A DNA stretch of 35,941 bases. Origin: Succinivibrionaceae bacterium WG-1. Lineage in GTDB: Bacteria; Pseudomonadota; Gammaproteobacteria; Enterobacterales; Succinivibrionaceae. Where the stretch lies: positions 121,564 through 157,504 of the forward strand of contig GL995221.1 of assembly GCA_000222855.1 (NCBI GenBank), read 5' to 3'. Below the pieces are notes generated by a model that searched no databases, was not told the DNA's origin, and saw nothing but the letters and a program-made list of their open reading frames with translations. Below, piece by piece: positions 26,245-34,645 of the stretch. Every line of letters begins with the position of its first letter. Position 1 is the first letter of the stretch. A program made the translations under genes and the position numbers.

Positions 26245-27243
26245 TTACTTTACTATTTTTGACCCACCAAAAACTTCAGACATATTCATACTAGCAAGCA
26301 TCTTATCTAGTTGTATAATCTCATCTTGTGAAAGCTTGATATCAATTGCCGCTACATTCTCAGTCATATGACTGATTTTCCTACTACCTGGAATTGGCAC
26401 AATCCATGGTTTCTTACATAACATCCAAGCCATAGATATTTGACTAGGAGTAGCATTATGTTCTATAGACATATCAGCTAATAACTTCAACAATTGTTGA
26501 TTTTGTTCATATGCCTTAGGTTTAAATTGAGGCATATTACTTCTATAGTCAAGCTTTGAATCAAATTTGCTGTCTTTATTATATTTTCCCGTTAAAAAAC
26601 CATTAGCCATTGGAGAAAAAGCTATAAAACCAATATTTAATTCTTCTAAAGTTGAAAATAAAGATTCATAATCCCTATACATCATAGAATATCTATTTTC
26701 TACTGCAGCAACTTTACAAATTGCATTTGCACGTCTTAAATATTCTTCATTTGCTTCAGATATACCCCAATTCAGAATTTTTCCTTCTTTTATAAGTTCT
26801 GCCATTACATCGGCAACAGCTTCTGGTTCTGTATTCACATCAATTCGATGTTGGAGATATAAATCGATATGATCTGTATTTAAACGACGCAAAGAAGCTT
26901 CTACCGAATTTAAAATAGTTTTTCTTGAGGAATCAGTAATTAAAGATTTATTTACTTGTGTGCTATTTTCATCAAAATGTATTCCAAACTTAGTCACTAT
27001 CTGTACATTATTTCTAATCTCTTTTAATGCCTTACCTACTAATACTTCATTACAATGCGGATCTTCTTTAGTTCCATAAACTTCCGCTGTATCGAATAAG
27101 GTGTAACCTATATCATAAGCTTTACGAATATTAGTAATAGTTTCTTTATCAGATAACGCTGCCCCATATGCATGAGAAAATCCCATGCATCCAAGACCGA
27201 TTGCACTTACTTCTAAATTATTACCTAAAAATCTTTTTTCCAT
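26245..27243 (-). CDS. aldo/keto reductase (long-chain, YghZ/AKR13-like)
   Basis: NADPH-dependent aldo/keto reductase of 332 residues. Tetrad: D51 and Y56 (DTAEVYGT), K85 (VTKFG), H132 (LQHR). The N-terminus (RFLGNNLEVSAIGLGCMGFS) and the C-terminal IPGSRKISHMTENVAA are typical of this branch, unlike the AKR5-type neighbours. The start is ATG 27243. It follows the lipoprotein aldo/keto reductase gene by 73 nt and precedes the flavodoxin gene by about 120 nt. Substrate unknown. Confidence 0.9.
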   Translation of the reverse strand: MEKRFLGNNLEVSAIGLGCMGFSHAYGAALSDKETITNIRKAYDIGYTLFDTAEVYGTKEDPHCNEVLVGKALKEIRNNVQIVTKFGIHFDENSTQVNKSLITDSSRKTILNSVEASLRRLNTDHIDLYLQHRIDVNTEPEAVADVMAELIKEGKILNWGISEANEEYLRRANAICKVAAVENRYSMMYRDYESLFSTLEELNIGFIAFSPMANGFLTGKYNKDSKFDSKLDYRSNMPQFKPKAYEQNQQLLKLLADMSIEHNATPSQISMAWMLCKKPWIVPIPGSRKISHMTENVAAIDIKLSQDEIIQLDKMLASMNMSEVFGGSKIVK

Positions 27244-27316
27244 AAATACTATTCACCCCTATGTTTTTATCTCAAAAAATTTGCAAAATATTTGTTTATA
27301 AGACAAAATTTTTCAG

Positions 27317-28336
27317 TTATTCATTTAATGACATAAAACGTTGAGCAAGTTCCTTATAGTTAAGATTATAGTATCTTCCCAATTCCCCTTTATCTAAGGC
27401 ACGTATTTCTTGCATTTCTTGAGCTGTTAACTCGAAATCAAAAATATTGATATTTTCTTTAATATGTTCTGGTTTGATTGCCCCAGGAATCACAGAAAAT
27501 CCTTCTTGAATATGCCATCTCAATATTATTTGAACCACACTTTTACCATGATTAGCTGCGATTTTTTGCAATACTTCATTATTCAATAATTTAGGATCAG
27601 CATGTCCAATTGGATACCAACATTCAATCTGCATATTATATTTTTGTGCTAAAGCTCTAGTTGCTAATCTTTGCGCATAAGGATGAACTTCTATTTGTAA
27701 TAATTGTGGCTTTATTTCCATTTTTTCCACAATTTGATTAAAAGCAGTCATCTCATTATCAAAATTACTAATACCAATAGCTCTAACCTTACCACTTTTA
27801 TAGGCTTTTTCTAAATCCTTCCATGCGCCAATATAATCTCCAACAGGATGATGTAAATAGATAGCATCAATATAATCAACTTGTAATCTTGCAAGCATCT
27901 TATCTATTGCATCCATTGTGATTCCTTCTCCAAATTCACTTGGCCATAGTTTACTAGTTAACCAAATAGATTCCCTAGGAACGCCACTCTCAATAATTCC
28001 GTTTCCAACTCCTCTTTCATTATAATAACCATGTGCGGTATCCAAATGATTGTAACCAGCATGTATAGCAGTAGTAACAGCAAGTTTGGCTGTATCATTT
28101 AAAAGTTGTCTACCTGCTATACTTGCATCACTCTCTAATACTCTAATTTGAGTTCCTAGTCCAAATTGGGGCATTTTTACGCCATTATTAAGAACCACCA
28201 TTGGAATTACGTTTGATACAGAAGATTGAGTTGCTATACTAGTTTGAGCTTCAATATCATTACTCTTTGCACATCCAATTAAAGTAGCTATAAGCGTCAA
28301 AAAGCATACCCCAATAATGTTCATTGTTATTTTCAT
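27317..28336 (-). CDS. aldo/keto reductase with lipoprotein signal peptide
   Basis: First gene of the redox operon. The N-terminus is a lipoprotein signal: a Lys-containing start, hydrophobic IIGVCFLTLIATL, and a lipobox LIGC with Cys22. Ala at +2 would, by the Lol rule, favour the outer membrane. A ~20-residue linker follows, then an AKR5-type barrel with D99 and Y104 (DTAHGYY), K129 (LTSKLW), His in LHHP, GISNFDNEM and FSVIPGAIKPEHI. Export is unusual, because aldo/keto reductases use cytosolic NADPH. Start MKITMN at 28336; the next in-frame ATG is four codons on. Divergent from the LysR gene. Confidence 0.87.
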   Translation of the reverse strand: MKITMNIIGVCFLTLIATLIGCAKSNDIEAQTSIATQSSVSNVIPMVVLNNGVKMPQFGLGTQIRVLESDASIAGRQLLNDTAKLAVTTAIHAGYNHLDTAHGYYNERGVGNGIIESGVPRESIWLTSKLWPSEFGEGITMDAIDKMLARLQVDYIDAIYLHHPVGDYIGAWKDLEKAYKSGKVRAIGISNFDNEMTAFNQIVEKMEIKPQLLQIEVHPYAQRLATRALAQKYNMQIECWYPIGHADPKLLNNEVLQKIAANHGKSVVQIILRWHIQEGFSVIPGAIKPEHIKENINIFDFELTAQEMQEIRALDKGELGRYYNLNYKELAQRFMSLNE

Positions 28337-28453
28337 AATATTGTTTCTCCATCAAAACTAGTTCTTTTTATTCTCGAATAACGTTTGTTGTTCAGTTTAA
28401 ACAAGTCAATTATGTAATCTTATTAAAATAATTTTATATTGCTGATTTTAAAA

Positions 28454-28485
28454 TGTACAATATTAAAATTGCATTGCAGTATAAT
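28454..28485 (+). promoter_or_regulatory. candidate promoter of the LysR gene
   Basis: A perfect -10, TATAAT (28480-28485), lies 48 nt before the ATG. The best -35, TGTACA (28454-28459), matches 4 of 6 and is 20 bases away, so the -35 is doubtful. The 196-base divergent region should also hold the LysR box; no clear T-N11-A pair stands out. Confidence 0.35.
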
Positions 28486-28532
28486 TAAAACGCATACTAA
28501 AAATTTTCCCAATTCCTTATAGATCAAAGCCT

Positions 28533-29372
28533 ATGTTTGAATTAAATCAACTTGCTCAGCTACTTGCGATTAAAAAATACCAAACCTTATCAAAAGCCGC
28601 TGAAAATTTAAATCTTTCCCAACCGGCATTAAGTCGATCTATTCAAAGATTGGAAGAAGATCTTGGTGTGTCATTATTCGACCATCAAAAAAATAAATTA
28701 ACCTTTAATGATGATGGTTTATTAGCCTTAGAATATGCTCAAAAAATTCTTGATTTATCAAATGAAATGAAAAACACTCTTATAGAAAGAGTAAAATCAA
28801 GACAAACTATTACTATAGGAAGTATCGCTCCAGCTCCAATGTGGCAGCTTAGTAGAGATATCTCAAAACATTATCAAGAGATGTCAATAAAATCAGAATT
28901 AAAAAATTCGCTTCAGGAATTAGATGATGGATTAGCCCAAGGAACATATCAAATTGTTATAACCAATATTCCTTCTTCAGATAACGATACTGTATGTATC
29001 AAGTATTGTCAGGAAAATTTATGTATAACTTTGTCACCTACTCATCCGCTTGCACATAAAAAAGAATTATCTTTATCAGACTTAAATGGGCAAAACATTT
29101 TACTATATACCAAAATTGGTTTTTGGTTAGATATCTGTAAAACCAAAATGCCCAAATCCAAATTTCTCATGCAAGATGAAATCGAAGTTTTAGATGAGTT
29201 AAGAAAATCTTCTACTCTGCCTTGCTTTGCAACTAATATAACTAGCAACACTAAAGCTAACCAAAATAGAGTGATAATTCCTTTAACAGATAAAGAAGTA
29301 AATGTTACATTCTATTTAAAATATAAACTAGCCAACCAAGACATGTTTAAAAATATCAAAAGCTTAAACTAA
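28533..29372 (+). CDS. LysR-family transcriptional regulator
   Basis: Probable regulator of the divergent redox operon. Residues 1-60 are the LysR winged helix (FELNQLAQLLAIKKYQTLSK, then NLSQPALSRSIQRLEEDLGV). The C-terminal ~190 residues are the periplasmic-binding-protein-like sensor domain. The N-terminus and domain length (279 residues) are slightly short for the family (about 290-300). Its effector cannot be told. LysR genes adjacent and divergent to aldo/keto reductase and flavodoxin genes are common in gut bacteria. Confidence 0.88.
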   Translation: MFELNQLAQLLAIKKYQTLSKAAENLNLSQPALSRSIQRLEEDLGVSLFDHQKNKLTFNDDGLLALEYAQKILDLSNEMKNTLIERVKSRQTITIGSIAPAPMWQLSRDISKHYQEMSIKSELKNSLQELDDGLAQGTYQIVITNIPSSDNDTVCIKYCQENLCITLSPTHPLAHKKELSLSDLNGQNILLYTKIGFWLDICKTKMPKSKFLMQDEIEVLDELRKSSTLPCFATNITSNTKANQNRVIIPLTDKEVNVTFYLKYKLANQDMFKNIKSLN

Positions 29373-29420
29373 GTTTTCTATAATATTCAGACTAACTTAA
29401 CTACTAAAATTTTATTATTT

Positions 29421-29963
29421 TTAAATTACACTCTTTCCTAATTCAAATGCTTTAGTAAGTGCAATATGTCCTATAATATCTCCTTTATTAACCACTCCAC
29501 CTGCAAATACACTTCCTGCAAAATGAGCATTAGGAAAACATTCAATCCAACCTTGAACACCATTTTCAGCACGCTTCGGTACTGATTCGTCATCTTCTGC
29601 TGCTGTTGATAGAAAATAAATCTCTCTAAATTTATAGTTCTTGGTATATAAAGGATTACCTCGATCCAACATTGTTTTTAACTGTCCACTCATTTCAAAG
29701 TAGTAAATAGGAGTAGCAAAAACCAAAACATCTGCATCACTCATTTTTTGCTCAATTAGATCAGCGTCATCTCTAATTACACAACGTTGAGACGTTTGAC
29801 AAGCAAAACAACCTTTGCAAAATTCAATTCTTTTTCCTGCTAAATTAATCTTTTCAACATCATTACCAACTTCCAAAGCACCTTTGGCAAAAGCATCTGC
29901 TAGTTTATCTGAATTTCCTCCAATTCGAGGGCTACTAGATATTACTAAAACACGTTTACTCAT
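29421..29963 (-). CDS. flavodoxin-like NAD(P)H:FMN oxidoreductase
   Basis: Flavoprotein of the NADPH-dependent FMN reductase group. From ATG 29963 it reads MSKRVLVISSSPRIGGNSDK, with the phosphate-binding SSSPR-x-GGNS loop. A Cys-rich patch (FCKGCFACQTSQRC) and ATPIYYFEMSGQLKTMLDR, the second flavin loop, follow. An upstream TTG (29987) also opens the frame, but GGAG sits 8 nt before ATG 29963, which therefore decides the start. It lies 17 nt after the MBL gene end, so the two are co-transcribed. Confidence 0.88.
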   Translation of the reverse strand: MSKRVLVISSSPRIGGNSDKLADAFAKGALEVGNDVEKINLAGKRIEFCKGCFACQTSQRCVIRDDADLIEQKMSDADVLVFATPIYYFEMSGQLKTMLDRGNPLYTKNYKFREIYFLSTAAEDDESVPKRAENGVQGWIECFPNAHFAGSVFAGGVVNKGDIIGHIALTKAFELGKSVI

Positions 29964-29979
29964 ATTTTTTACTCCATTA

Positions 29980-31560
29980 TTATTCAAGCGATAAAGTAAC
30001 TGTCACATCACCATTTCCTAAAGCTTCTTGCCATCCTGTAAGATTTTCTATATGAGCAATTTTGGTATAACTCCATGTATTAGTTCCAGAAAATAACACA
30101 AGCTGATTGCCATTATATAACACTATGTCACCAGGAATTGTAGACACTTGACTATTACTAGTTGTTAAACTAACACCTAGAGAACCAACCTTTTCAAAAC
30201 CTGAATAGTCTTTTAATTTTATAGTCTTAGGACCTTTTTTTAACATTGTAACTAATTCAGTTGTGGCTTGATTTTGTTCTAAAGTTGCTACAAATTTTTG
30301 AGAATCTACTGTCACACTTATCTTAGAAATATTCATTTCATTGTTATCCAATTGTTCAACTTTTTCTTCTTCTAATTCTTCTTTCACAGTATTTGAGATA
30401 AAAGTATCTTGCTTAACATCTCTATCGTGAGTTAAGTTCCACCAAGGAGTCATATATTGAGCTATATCATTCTTATTTACAGTTTGACCAATAATAGGAG
30501 TAATAATCTTTACACCTTTCTTTTGAGCTTCTTTAGTAATTCTTTCTGCAGGTTCACTCCACTTATGTTTGGCTAACACAAAGGTTGCCCAATGCACTGG
30601 TAACACGACATCTGCTTTAACATCTAGTGCGGCTTGCACCGCCTCCTCTGGCATCATATGACATTGCGACCAAGCTTTATTATACTGACCATTTTCAACA
30701 ATCATTAAATCCATCTTGCCAAATTTATCATACACTTCCTGAAACATATCTCCATAACCTGTATCACCAGTATAGTAGATTTGTTGTGATTCTGTTTTAA
30801 TTACAAAGCCACACCACAATGATTGATATAGAGTCCACGGAAGTCTTCCCGAAAAATGACGTCCTGGAATCGCTGTAAATGATAGCCCTACAACTTCATT
30901 ACTTTCCCACCAAGCAAAAGTGTGAATTTTGTTTTCTGCGACACCCCAACGAATTAAATGTTGTTCTACCCCTAGTGGTACCACATAAGCACCAACATTG
31001 GCATCAATTGCAATAATTGTTTCATAATCCAAATGATCATAATGGTCATGAGAAAGTAAAACTACATCAACATATGGTATTTCTTCTTTCGCCATTGGGA
31101 GTTCAGACATTCTTTTACCGATACCAAATTGCACAGGTGAAGAATACTCACTAAGTACAGGATCTATAAAAATCTTCTTGCCATCAATTTGTAGCATAAC
31201 AGTAGAGTGACCAAACCAAGTAACATCCCATTCGCCGTTTTTGGTATTAGGAAAACTCACAATTTTTTTAACAGGTATTTCTCCATCTTTAGCTACTTTT
31301 TCTGCGGAATCTTCACTTGGTTCGCCTATAACTTCTGTATTAAGCACAAAGGGATCTTTTGTATGAAATTTTCCATCATAAAAATATTCTGTTCTTGCTT
31401 CATACGCTTTCATTGTTTCTTTTGATGGACTGCTTCCAAAAGGACTCCAACAAAATATAAACACGAAAATTGCTATCATAAAAACTAGCAATAAAAATCC
31501 AATACCTAACACCAATCTTTTAAAAAACTCCCACATTATTTTCTTATTTTTATTATCCAT
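29980..31560 (-). CDS. membrane-anchored metallo-beta-lactamase-fold hydrolase fused to cyclophilin-like domain
   Basis: A fusion of 526 residues. Residues ~15-38 are a single hydrophobic anchor (FKRLVLGIGFLLLVFMIAIF). Residues ~110-370 are a metallo-beta-lactamase fold of the UlaG/NAPE-PLD-like type, with WFGHSTVML, HDHYDH at 171-176, the Asp of YTGDTGYGD, and the His of LPVHWATF. Residues ~409-526 resemble the cyclophilin-like domain found beside flavodoxins (ISVTVDSQKFVATLEQN, PGDIVLYNGNQLVLF). The enzyme side would face the periplasm if the anchor is N-in. Substrate unknown. First of a pair with the FMN oxidoreductase gene. Confidence 0.85.
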   Translation of the reverse strand: MDNKNKKIMWEFFKRLVLGIGFLLLVFMIAIFVFIFCWSPFGSSPSKETMKAYEARTEYFYDGKFHTKDPFVLNTEVIGEPSEDSAEKVAKDGEIPVKKIVSFPNTKNGEWDVTWFGHSTVMLQIDGKKIFIDPVLSEYSSPVQFGIGKRMSELPMAKEEIPYVDVVLLSHDHYDHLDYETIIAIDANVGAYVVPLGVEQHLIRWGVAENKIHTFAWWESNEVVGLSFTAIPGRHFSGRLPWTLYQSLWCGFVIKTESQQIYYTGDTGYGDMFQEVYDKFGKMDLMIVENGQYNKAWSQCHMMPEEAVQAALDVKADVVLPVHWATFVLAKHKWSEPAERITKEAQKKGVKIITPIIGQTVNKNDIAQYMTPWWNLTHDRDVKQDTFISNTVKEELEEEKVEQLDNNEMNISKISVTVDSQKFVATLEQNQATTELVTMLKKGPKTIKLKDYSGFEKVGSLGVSLTTSNSQVSTIPGDIVLYNGNQLVLFSGTNTWSYTKIAHIENLTGWQEALGNGDVTVTLSLE

Positions 31561-31684
31561 TATTAAATTCTCCGTTATAGGGATAATATTCTACTTCTTG
31601 CCCCAAAAATGCTTAAAACTTCTTAAGAATACATCAATAAAAATTGAAGATATTTTGCATTTTTAGAAACATATTATTTTGAAA

Positions 31685-31747
31685 TAAGACTTCAAAGTCT
31701 TAATTTATGACAGAAGATATTGAGGTATTTATCCTCAGATATCTTCT
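31685..31747 (-). other. two tandem hairpins between MBL and nitroreductase genes
   Basis: Hairpin A is TAAGACT (31685-31691) with AGTCTTA (31696-31702). Hairpin B is a 14-bp stem, AGAAGATAT-TGAGG (31712-31725) with CCTCA-g-ATATCTTCT (31733-31747), one bulged base. They lie 130 nt beyond the nitroreductase stop. Neither has a strong T-tract. They may be a processing or weak termination region. Confidence 0.45.
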
Positions 31748-31876
31748 AAGATATAAAAATTTTAATGAATGTTTATAAACATATTAGAACATACTTTTAT
31801 ATCTTTGCCTATTTAACTTTGTTCAACATTTTAGACTTGTTAAGTAAACAAAAATAATAGAATAAGTAAATAGTCT

Positions 31877-32404
31877 TTATTCTACCCAATACACTCGGTC
31901 TTCATTTCTTTTGGCAGCCTTTGGTATTTCACCATCAACATATCCAAGGGCACAATGTCCAACTCCTTCCCATTCTCCTTCAATGCCTAGTTCTTTTAAT
32001 AATTCCTTATATTCTGGCATTTCAAATTCTTCTTTGGCTCGATGAATCCAAATACTTCCAATATTTAAAGCATGCGCTGCATTCATCATATTTCCTAAAA
32101 CTAAACTACCATCGTAAACTCTATTTCTCCAAGTAGCATCAGCAAGAACAATAAGAATCACAGGAGCTCCATAAAAAGGATCAAAGTCTTGTTGCCAACC
32201 ACCTATTTCACAATTACTCTTTGAAATCTTATCTCTTAATTCTTTATTAGTAACCGCAATAATTTTAGTTGCTTGCTTTCCTTTACCATTAGCAGCATAC
32301 AAACCGGCCTCTATAATTTGTTCAATGCTATCTCTCGGTATCATGTCACCTTTAAATTTTCTGATACTTCTTCTAGTTTTCATATTTTCAATTATAGAGT
32401 TCAT
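31877..32404 (-). CDS. nitroreductase family protein
   Basis: FMN-dependent NAD(P)H oxidoreductase of 175 residues. The FMN loop is MKTRRSIRKFKGDMIPRDSI at the N-terminus and GLYAANGKGKQATKII. The middle contains APVILIVLADA and the dimer segment DGSLVLGNMMNAAHALNIGS. The C-terminus ends in GHCALGYVDGEIP. Typical of small nitroreductases in anaerobes. The AAGGA lies 5-10 nt before the ATG. Physiological substrate unknown. Confidence 0.9.
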   Translation of the reverse strand: MNSIIENMKTRRSIRKFKGDMIPRDSIEQIIEAGLYAANGKGKQATKIIAVTNKELRDKISKSNCEIGGWQQDFDPFYGAPVILIVLADATWRNRVYDGSLVLGNMMNAAHALNIGSIWIHRAKEEFEMPEYKELLKELGIEGEWEGVGHCALGYVDGEIPKAAKRNEDRVYWVE

Positions 32405-32523
32405 TTTATTTAATCCTTATTCACCAATAAATTTATGATTTACTTTAGATGCTTATAACAGTAAACAATAGAAGTTTCTAATAAAAAATTTTAATAATTT
32501 AAAATTATAAAATAAATATCAGA

Positions 32524-33012
32524 TTAGTCCAAGGTTAGCTCATAAAACATATTCATCGTATTATGTACCACACTTTTAGGACGTTCTATTTCTTTAAATC
32601 CATACTTTTTATATATATGAACTGCAGTTTGAAGATTTGAATGAGTTTCCAAATATAAAGTTTTATAACCCAATTCTCTTACTTTTTGTTCTACAAGTTT
32701 TATCATTTCATAACCTAAACCTCGTCCCTTGGCAGCATCTGAAAGATATAATTTTTGTAACTCGGCACAGTTTGTTTTACCTTCAAATTCAGCAAAACCA
32801 ACCCCACCAATAATAGAATTCTCATCTTGTTCATCAACAACTACATAATATGCACGACGTTTAGGTTCTGCTGAATAAAAATCACTAAGGTGATCTAAAC
32901 CTTCATCAAAATACACAGTTCCTGGAATATCTAAATGATAGGCTTTTAAATTATCTCTAACTATTTTGGCTATAGCTACATTATCTTGAGCTGTGATAGT
33001 TCGATATTTCAT
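32524..33012 (-). CDS. GNAT family N-acetyltransferase
   Basis: Acetyltransferase of 162 residues. The acetyl-CoA motif is LYLSDAAKGRGLGYEMIKLV and the C-terminal block YLETHSNLQTAVHIYKKYGF. The N-terminus (DNVAIAKIVRDNLKAYHLDI) and GVGFAEFE look like those of the poorly characterised general GNAT type. It follows the DJ-1-like pseudogene by 29 nt in the same direction. Substrate cannot be predicted. Confidence 0.88.
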   Translation of the reverse strand: MKYRTITAQDNVAIAKIVRDNLKAYHLDIPGTVYFDEGLDHLSDFYSAEPKRRAYYVVVDEQDENSIIGGVGFAEFEGKTNCAELQKLYLSDAAKGRGLGYEMIKLVEQKVRELGYKTLYLETHSNLQTAVHIYKKYGFKEIERPKSVVHNTMNMFYELTLD

Positions 33013-33041
33013 TTATTTTTCATTCCTTTCAATAAAAAAAC

Positions 33042-33362
33042 TTAGAATCCCATAACATTCTTTACAGTATCAGCTTTATCTTTACCTTCTAGTCATTCTA
33101 ATAACTTCAAAGCAATATAAGAAGCAGTTTGTGGGCACTATGAAGTAATAATGTTATCATCTATTACTATCGGCTTATTTATTACAATTGCTCCTAACAA
33201 AGCTAATTGTTTCTGTCTATATCCATTTCCTAAATGATTGTTGTTGTCTTTCTATTATTTAGAATTCCAGACTTTGCAATTGCTAATGGACCAACACAAA
33301 CAGAAGCAATATATTTATTTTTTTGTTCAAAATCCTTTAACACAAAAAAGTAATATTTTCAT
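33042..33362 (-). pseudogene. DJ-1/PfpI-family gene remnant
   Basis: ATG 33362-33360, preceded by AGGA, starts MKILLF as in DJ-1/PfpI proteins. It is then joined directly to the second half of the family in another frame: DFEQKNKYIASVCVGPLAIA and KSGIL. The last third reads NIITS-stop-CPQTASYIALKLLE, then a stop, then LEGKDKADTVKNVMGF, matching the typical family end. Stops occur at 33230-33232, 33138-33140 and 33093-33095. About 250 bases with the nucleophile elbow region are missing. Intact relatives are chaperone/deglycase- or protease-like. A clear decayed gene. Confidence 0.8.
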
Positions 33363-33412
33363 ATTAGTCCTATAAAACTCCAAATTTAATATTTTAGTTT
33401 TATATTTTTATA

Positions 33413-34324
33413 CTACACAACGTCATTAAATTCTTTTTGTTCAACAGTTGTTTTACCTTGCAAATCATTTGTCTTATACGTGTATAAAGAATCTATTGCC
33501 ATTTGAACCTGAAATTCATTTAATTCAATTTCCACAAAATGTAGCTTACCACTACGAGGTAATCTCACATTAACAACTGCAAAATATTGATATTCCTCTG
33601 ATGCAAAAAGCCCATTTTCATATTTCTTTAACCTGACAACTTTTCTTGTAATTCCTTCAACAAGACGATAATCAATGGCATATATATTCTTTTCTGTATA
33701 TCCATGAATATGAGTTAATCCAAATGCTAAACCATTTTTCTTATATGTTAAAAAATTTGCACTTAAATAAGATTTTTCTAATAGTTCATAATCTATACCT
33801 ATCTTTAACCATTTTCTAACAGGACGCCCAAGGTATAAAGAAAAATCTCTATAAAATAATATACTAAATAATGCAACACCCAGAAGTCCTATAAGGAAAT
33901 TTAGCATCATACAACATATAGAACATGCTATAAGAAAGAGCATAAACAGCATCCGTTTTATGTATTCTTTTCTTTTGAATCTCGCCAATAAATCATCTTT
34001 CATGCTTTGATATTTAGCTTTTTCAAAAGGATGTTCATTGATATATAATGAATATTTTTCTTTCCATTCTAAACTATTGAAGTAACTTTCATCTTGCATA
34101 TTCTGCATCTTGGAAATAGCATTTTCATCTGCTTTCTTTTCCTTTCGGTAAGCATAGATAAAATATATAACCATCATAGGACATACAACTATTGCAGCAA
34201 TTTTATATTTATCCTCTCCTACGATAAAGAAAAAAAAAAGCCCCAACATAATGGTAGCAATAATATATACAGTGAGTAATTGAGGTGTCAATTTATTACA
34301 ATGTTTATTCTTCATAGTAATCAA
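33413..34324 (-). CDS. membrane protein of unknown function
   Basis: 303 residues. Two hydrophobic segments near the N-terminus (LTVYIIATIMLGLFFFFIVG at ~15-34; AAIVVCPMMVIYFIYAY at ~43-59). A charged soluble section follows (~60-118), then a long hydrophobic region (~123-158) that may span twice, and a beta-rich C-terminal part (~165-303). The frame opens at TTG 34324; ATG 34315 (MKNKHCNKLT) is the more ordinary start. No clear ribosome binding site for either. I do not recognise the family. It lies 50 nt before the DJ-1 remnant. Confidence 0.6.
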   Translation of the reverse strand: MITMKNKHCNKLTPQLLTVYIIATIMLGLFFFFIVGEDKYKIAAIVVCPMMVIYFIYAYRKEKKADENAISKMQNMQDESYFNSLEWKEKYSLYINEHPFEKAKYQSMKDDLLARFKRKEYIKRMLFMLFLIACSICCMMLNFLIGLLGVALFSILFYRDFSLYLGRPVRKWLKIGIDYELLEKSYLSANFLTYKKNGLAFGLTHIHGYTEKNIYAIDYRLVEGITRKVVRLKKYENGLFASEEYQYFAVVNVRLPRSGKLHFVEIELNEFQVQMAIDSLYTYKTNDLQGKTTVEQKEFNDVV

Positions 34325-34382
34325 TAAGATTTATTTTAAATAATAGTAGCAAATTCCATCTTTCTCATCATAGCCACATATA

Positions 34383-34571
34383 TTAATCTAGAATAACTCG
34401 ATATTTCAAATGTCGAGCTTTAAAGTAACAATATCCAAAAGTGACATGTTCTAAACTTATATCTTCTTCATCTACCAAATAAACAAAGCCATGTTTATCA
34501 ATTGTTATTGTTAAATCTTTGAAACAACACAATCGTCTCAACATGGCTCGATACGATAGGTTATACGTCAT
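34383..34571 (-). CDS. small hypothetical protein
   Basis: A 62-codon frame with ATG start but no ribosome binding site. The peptide is mixed, with no membrane segment or known motif (ISLEHVTFGYCYFKARHL). It lies between palindromic sequence and the membrane protein gene, in a region of decayed genes, and may be a remnant. Confidence 0.3.
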   Translation of the reverse strand: MTYNLSYRAMLRRLCCFKDLTITIDKHGFVYLVDEEDISLEHVTFGYCYFKARHLKYRVILD

Positions 34572-34579
34572 AGTGCAAC

Positions 34580-34640
34580 GTTCGTATGTGGAAACTTGTC
34601 CACGAACCTTTTAACGATAACTCCAAGGATATCGTTAAAA
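34580..34640. repeat. two adjacent inverted repeats
   Basis: Repeat 1: GTTC...GTGGA (34580-34592, 4-base bulge) with TCCACGAAC (34599-34607). Repeat 2: TTTTAACGATA (34609-34619) with TATCGTTAAAA (34630-34640), a perfect 11-bp stem with a 10-base loop. They lie between the DUF4365 remnant and the 62-codon frame. No matching T-tract, so a terminator is not clear. Confidence 0.5.
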
Positions 34641-34645
34641 AGTAT

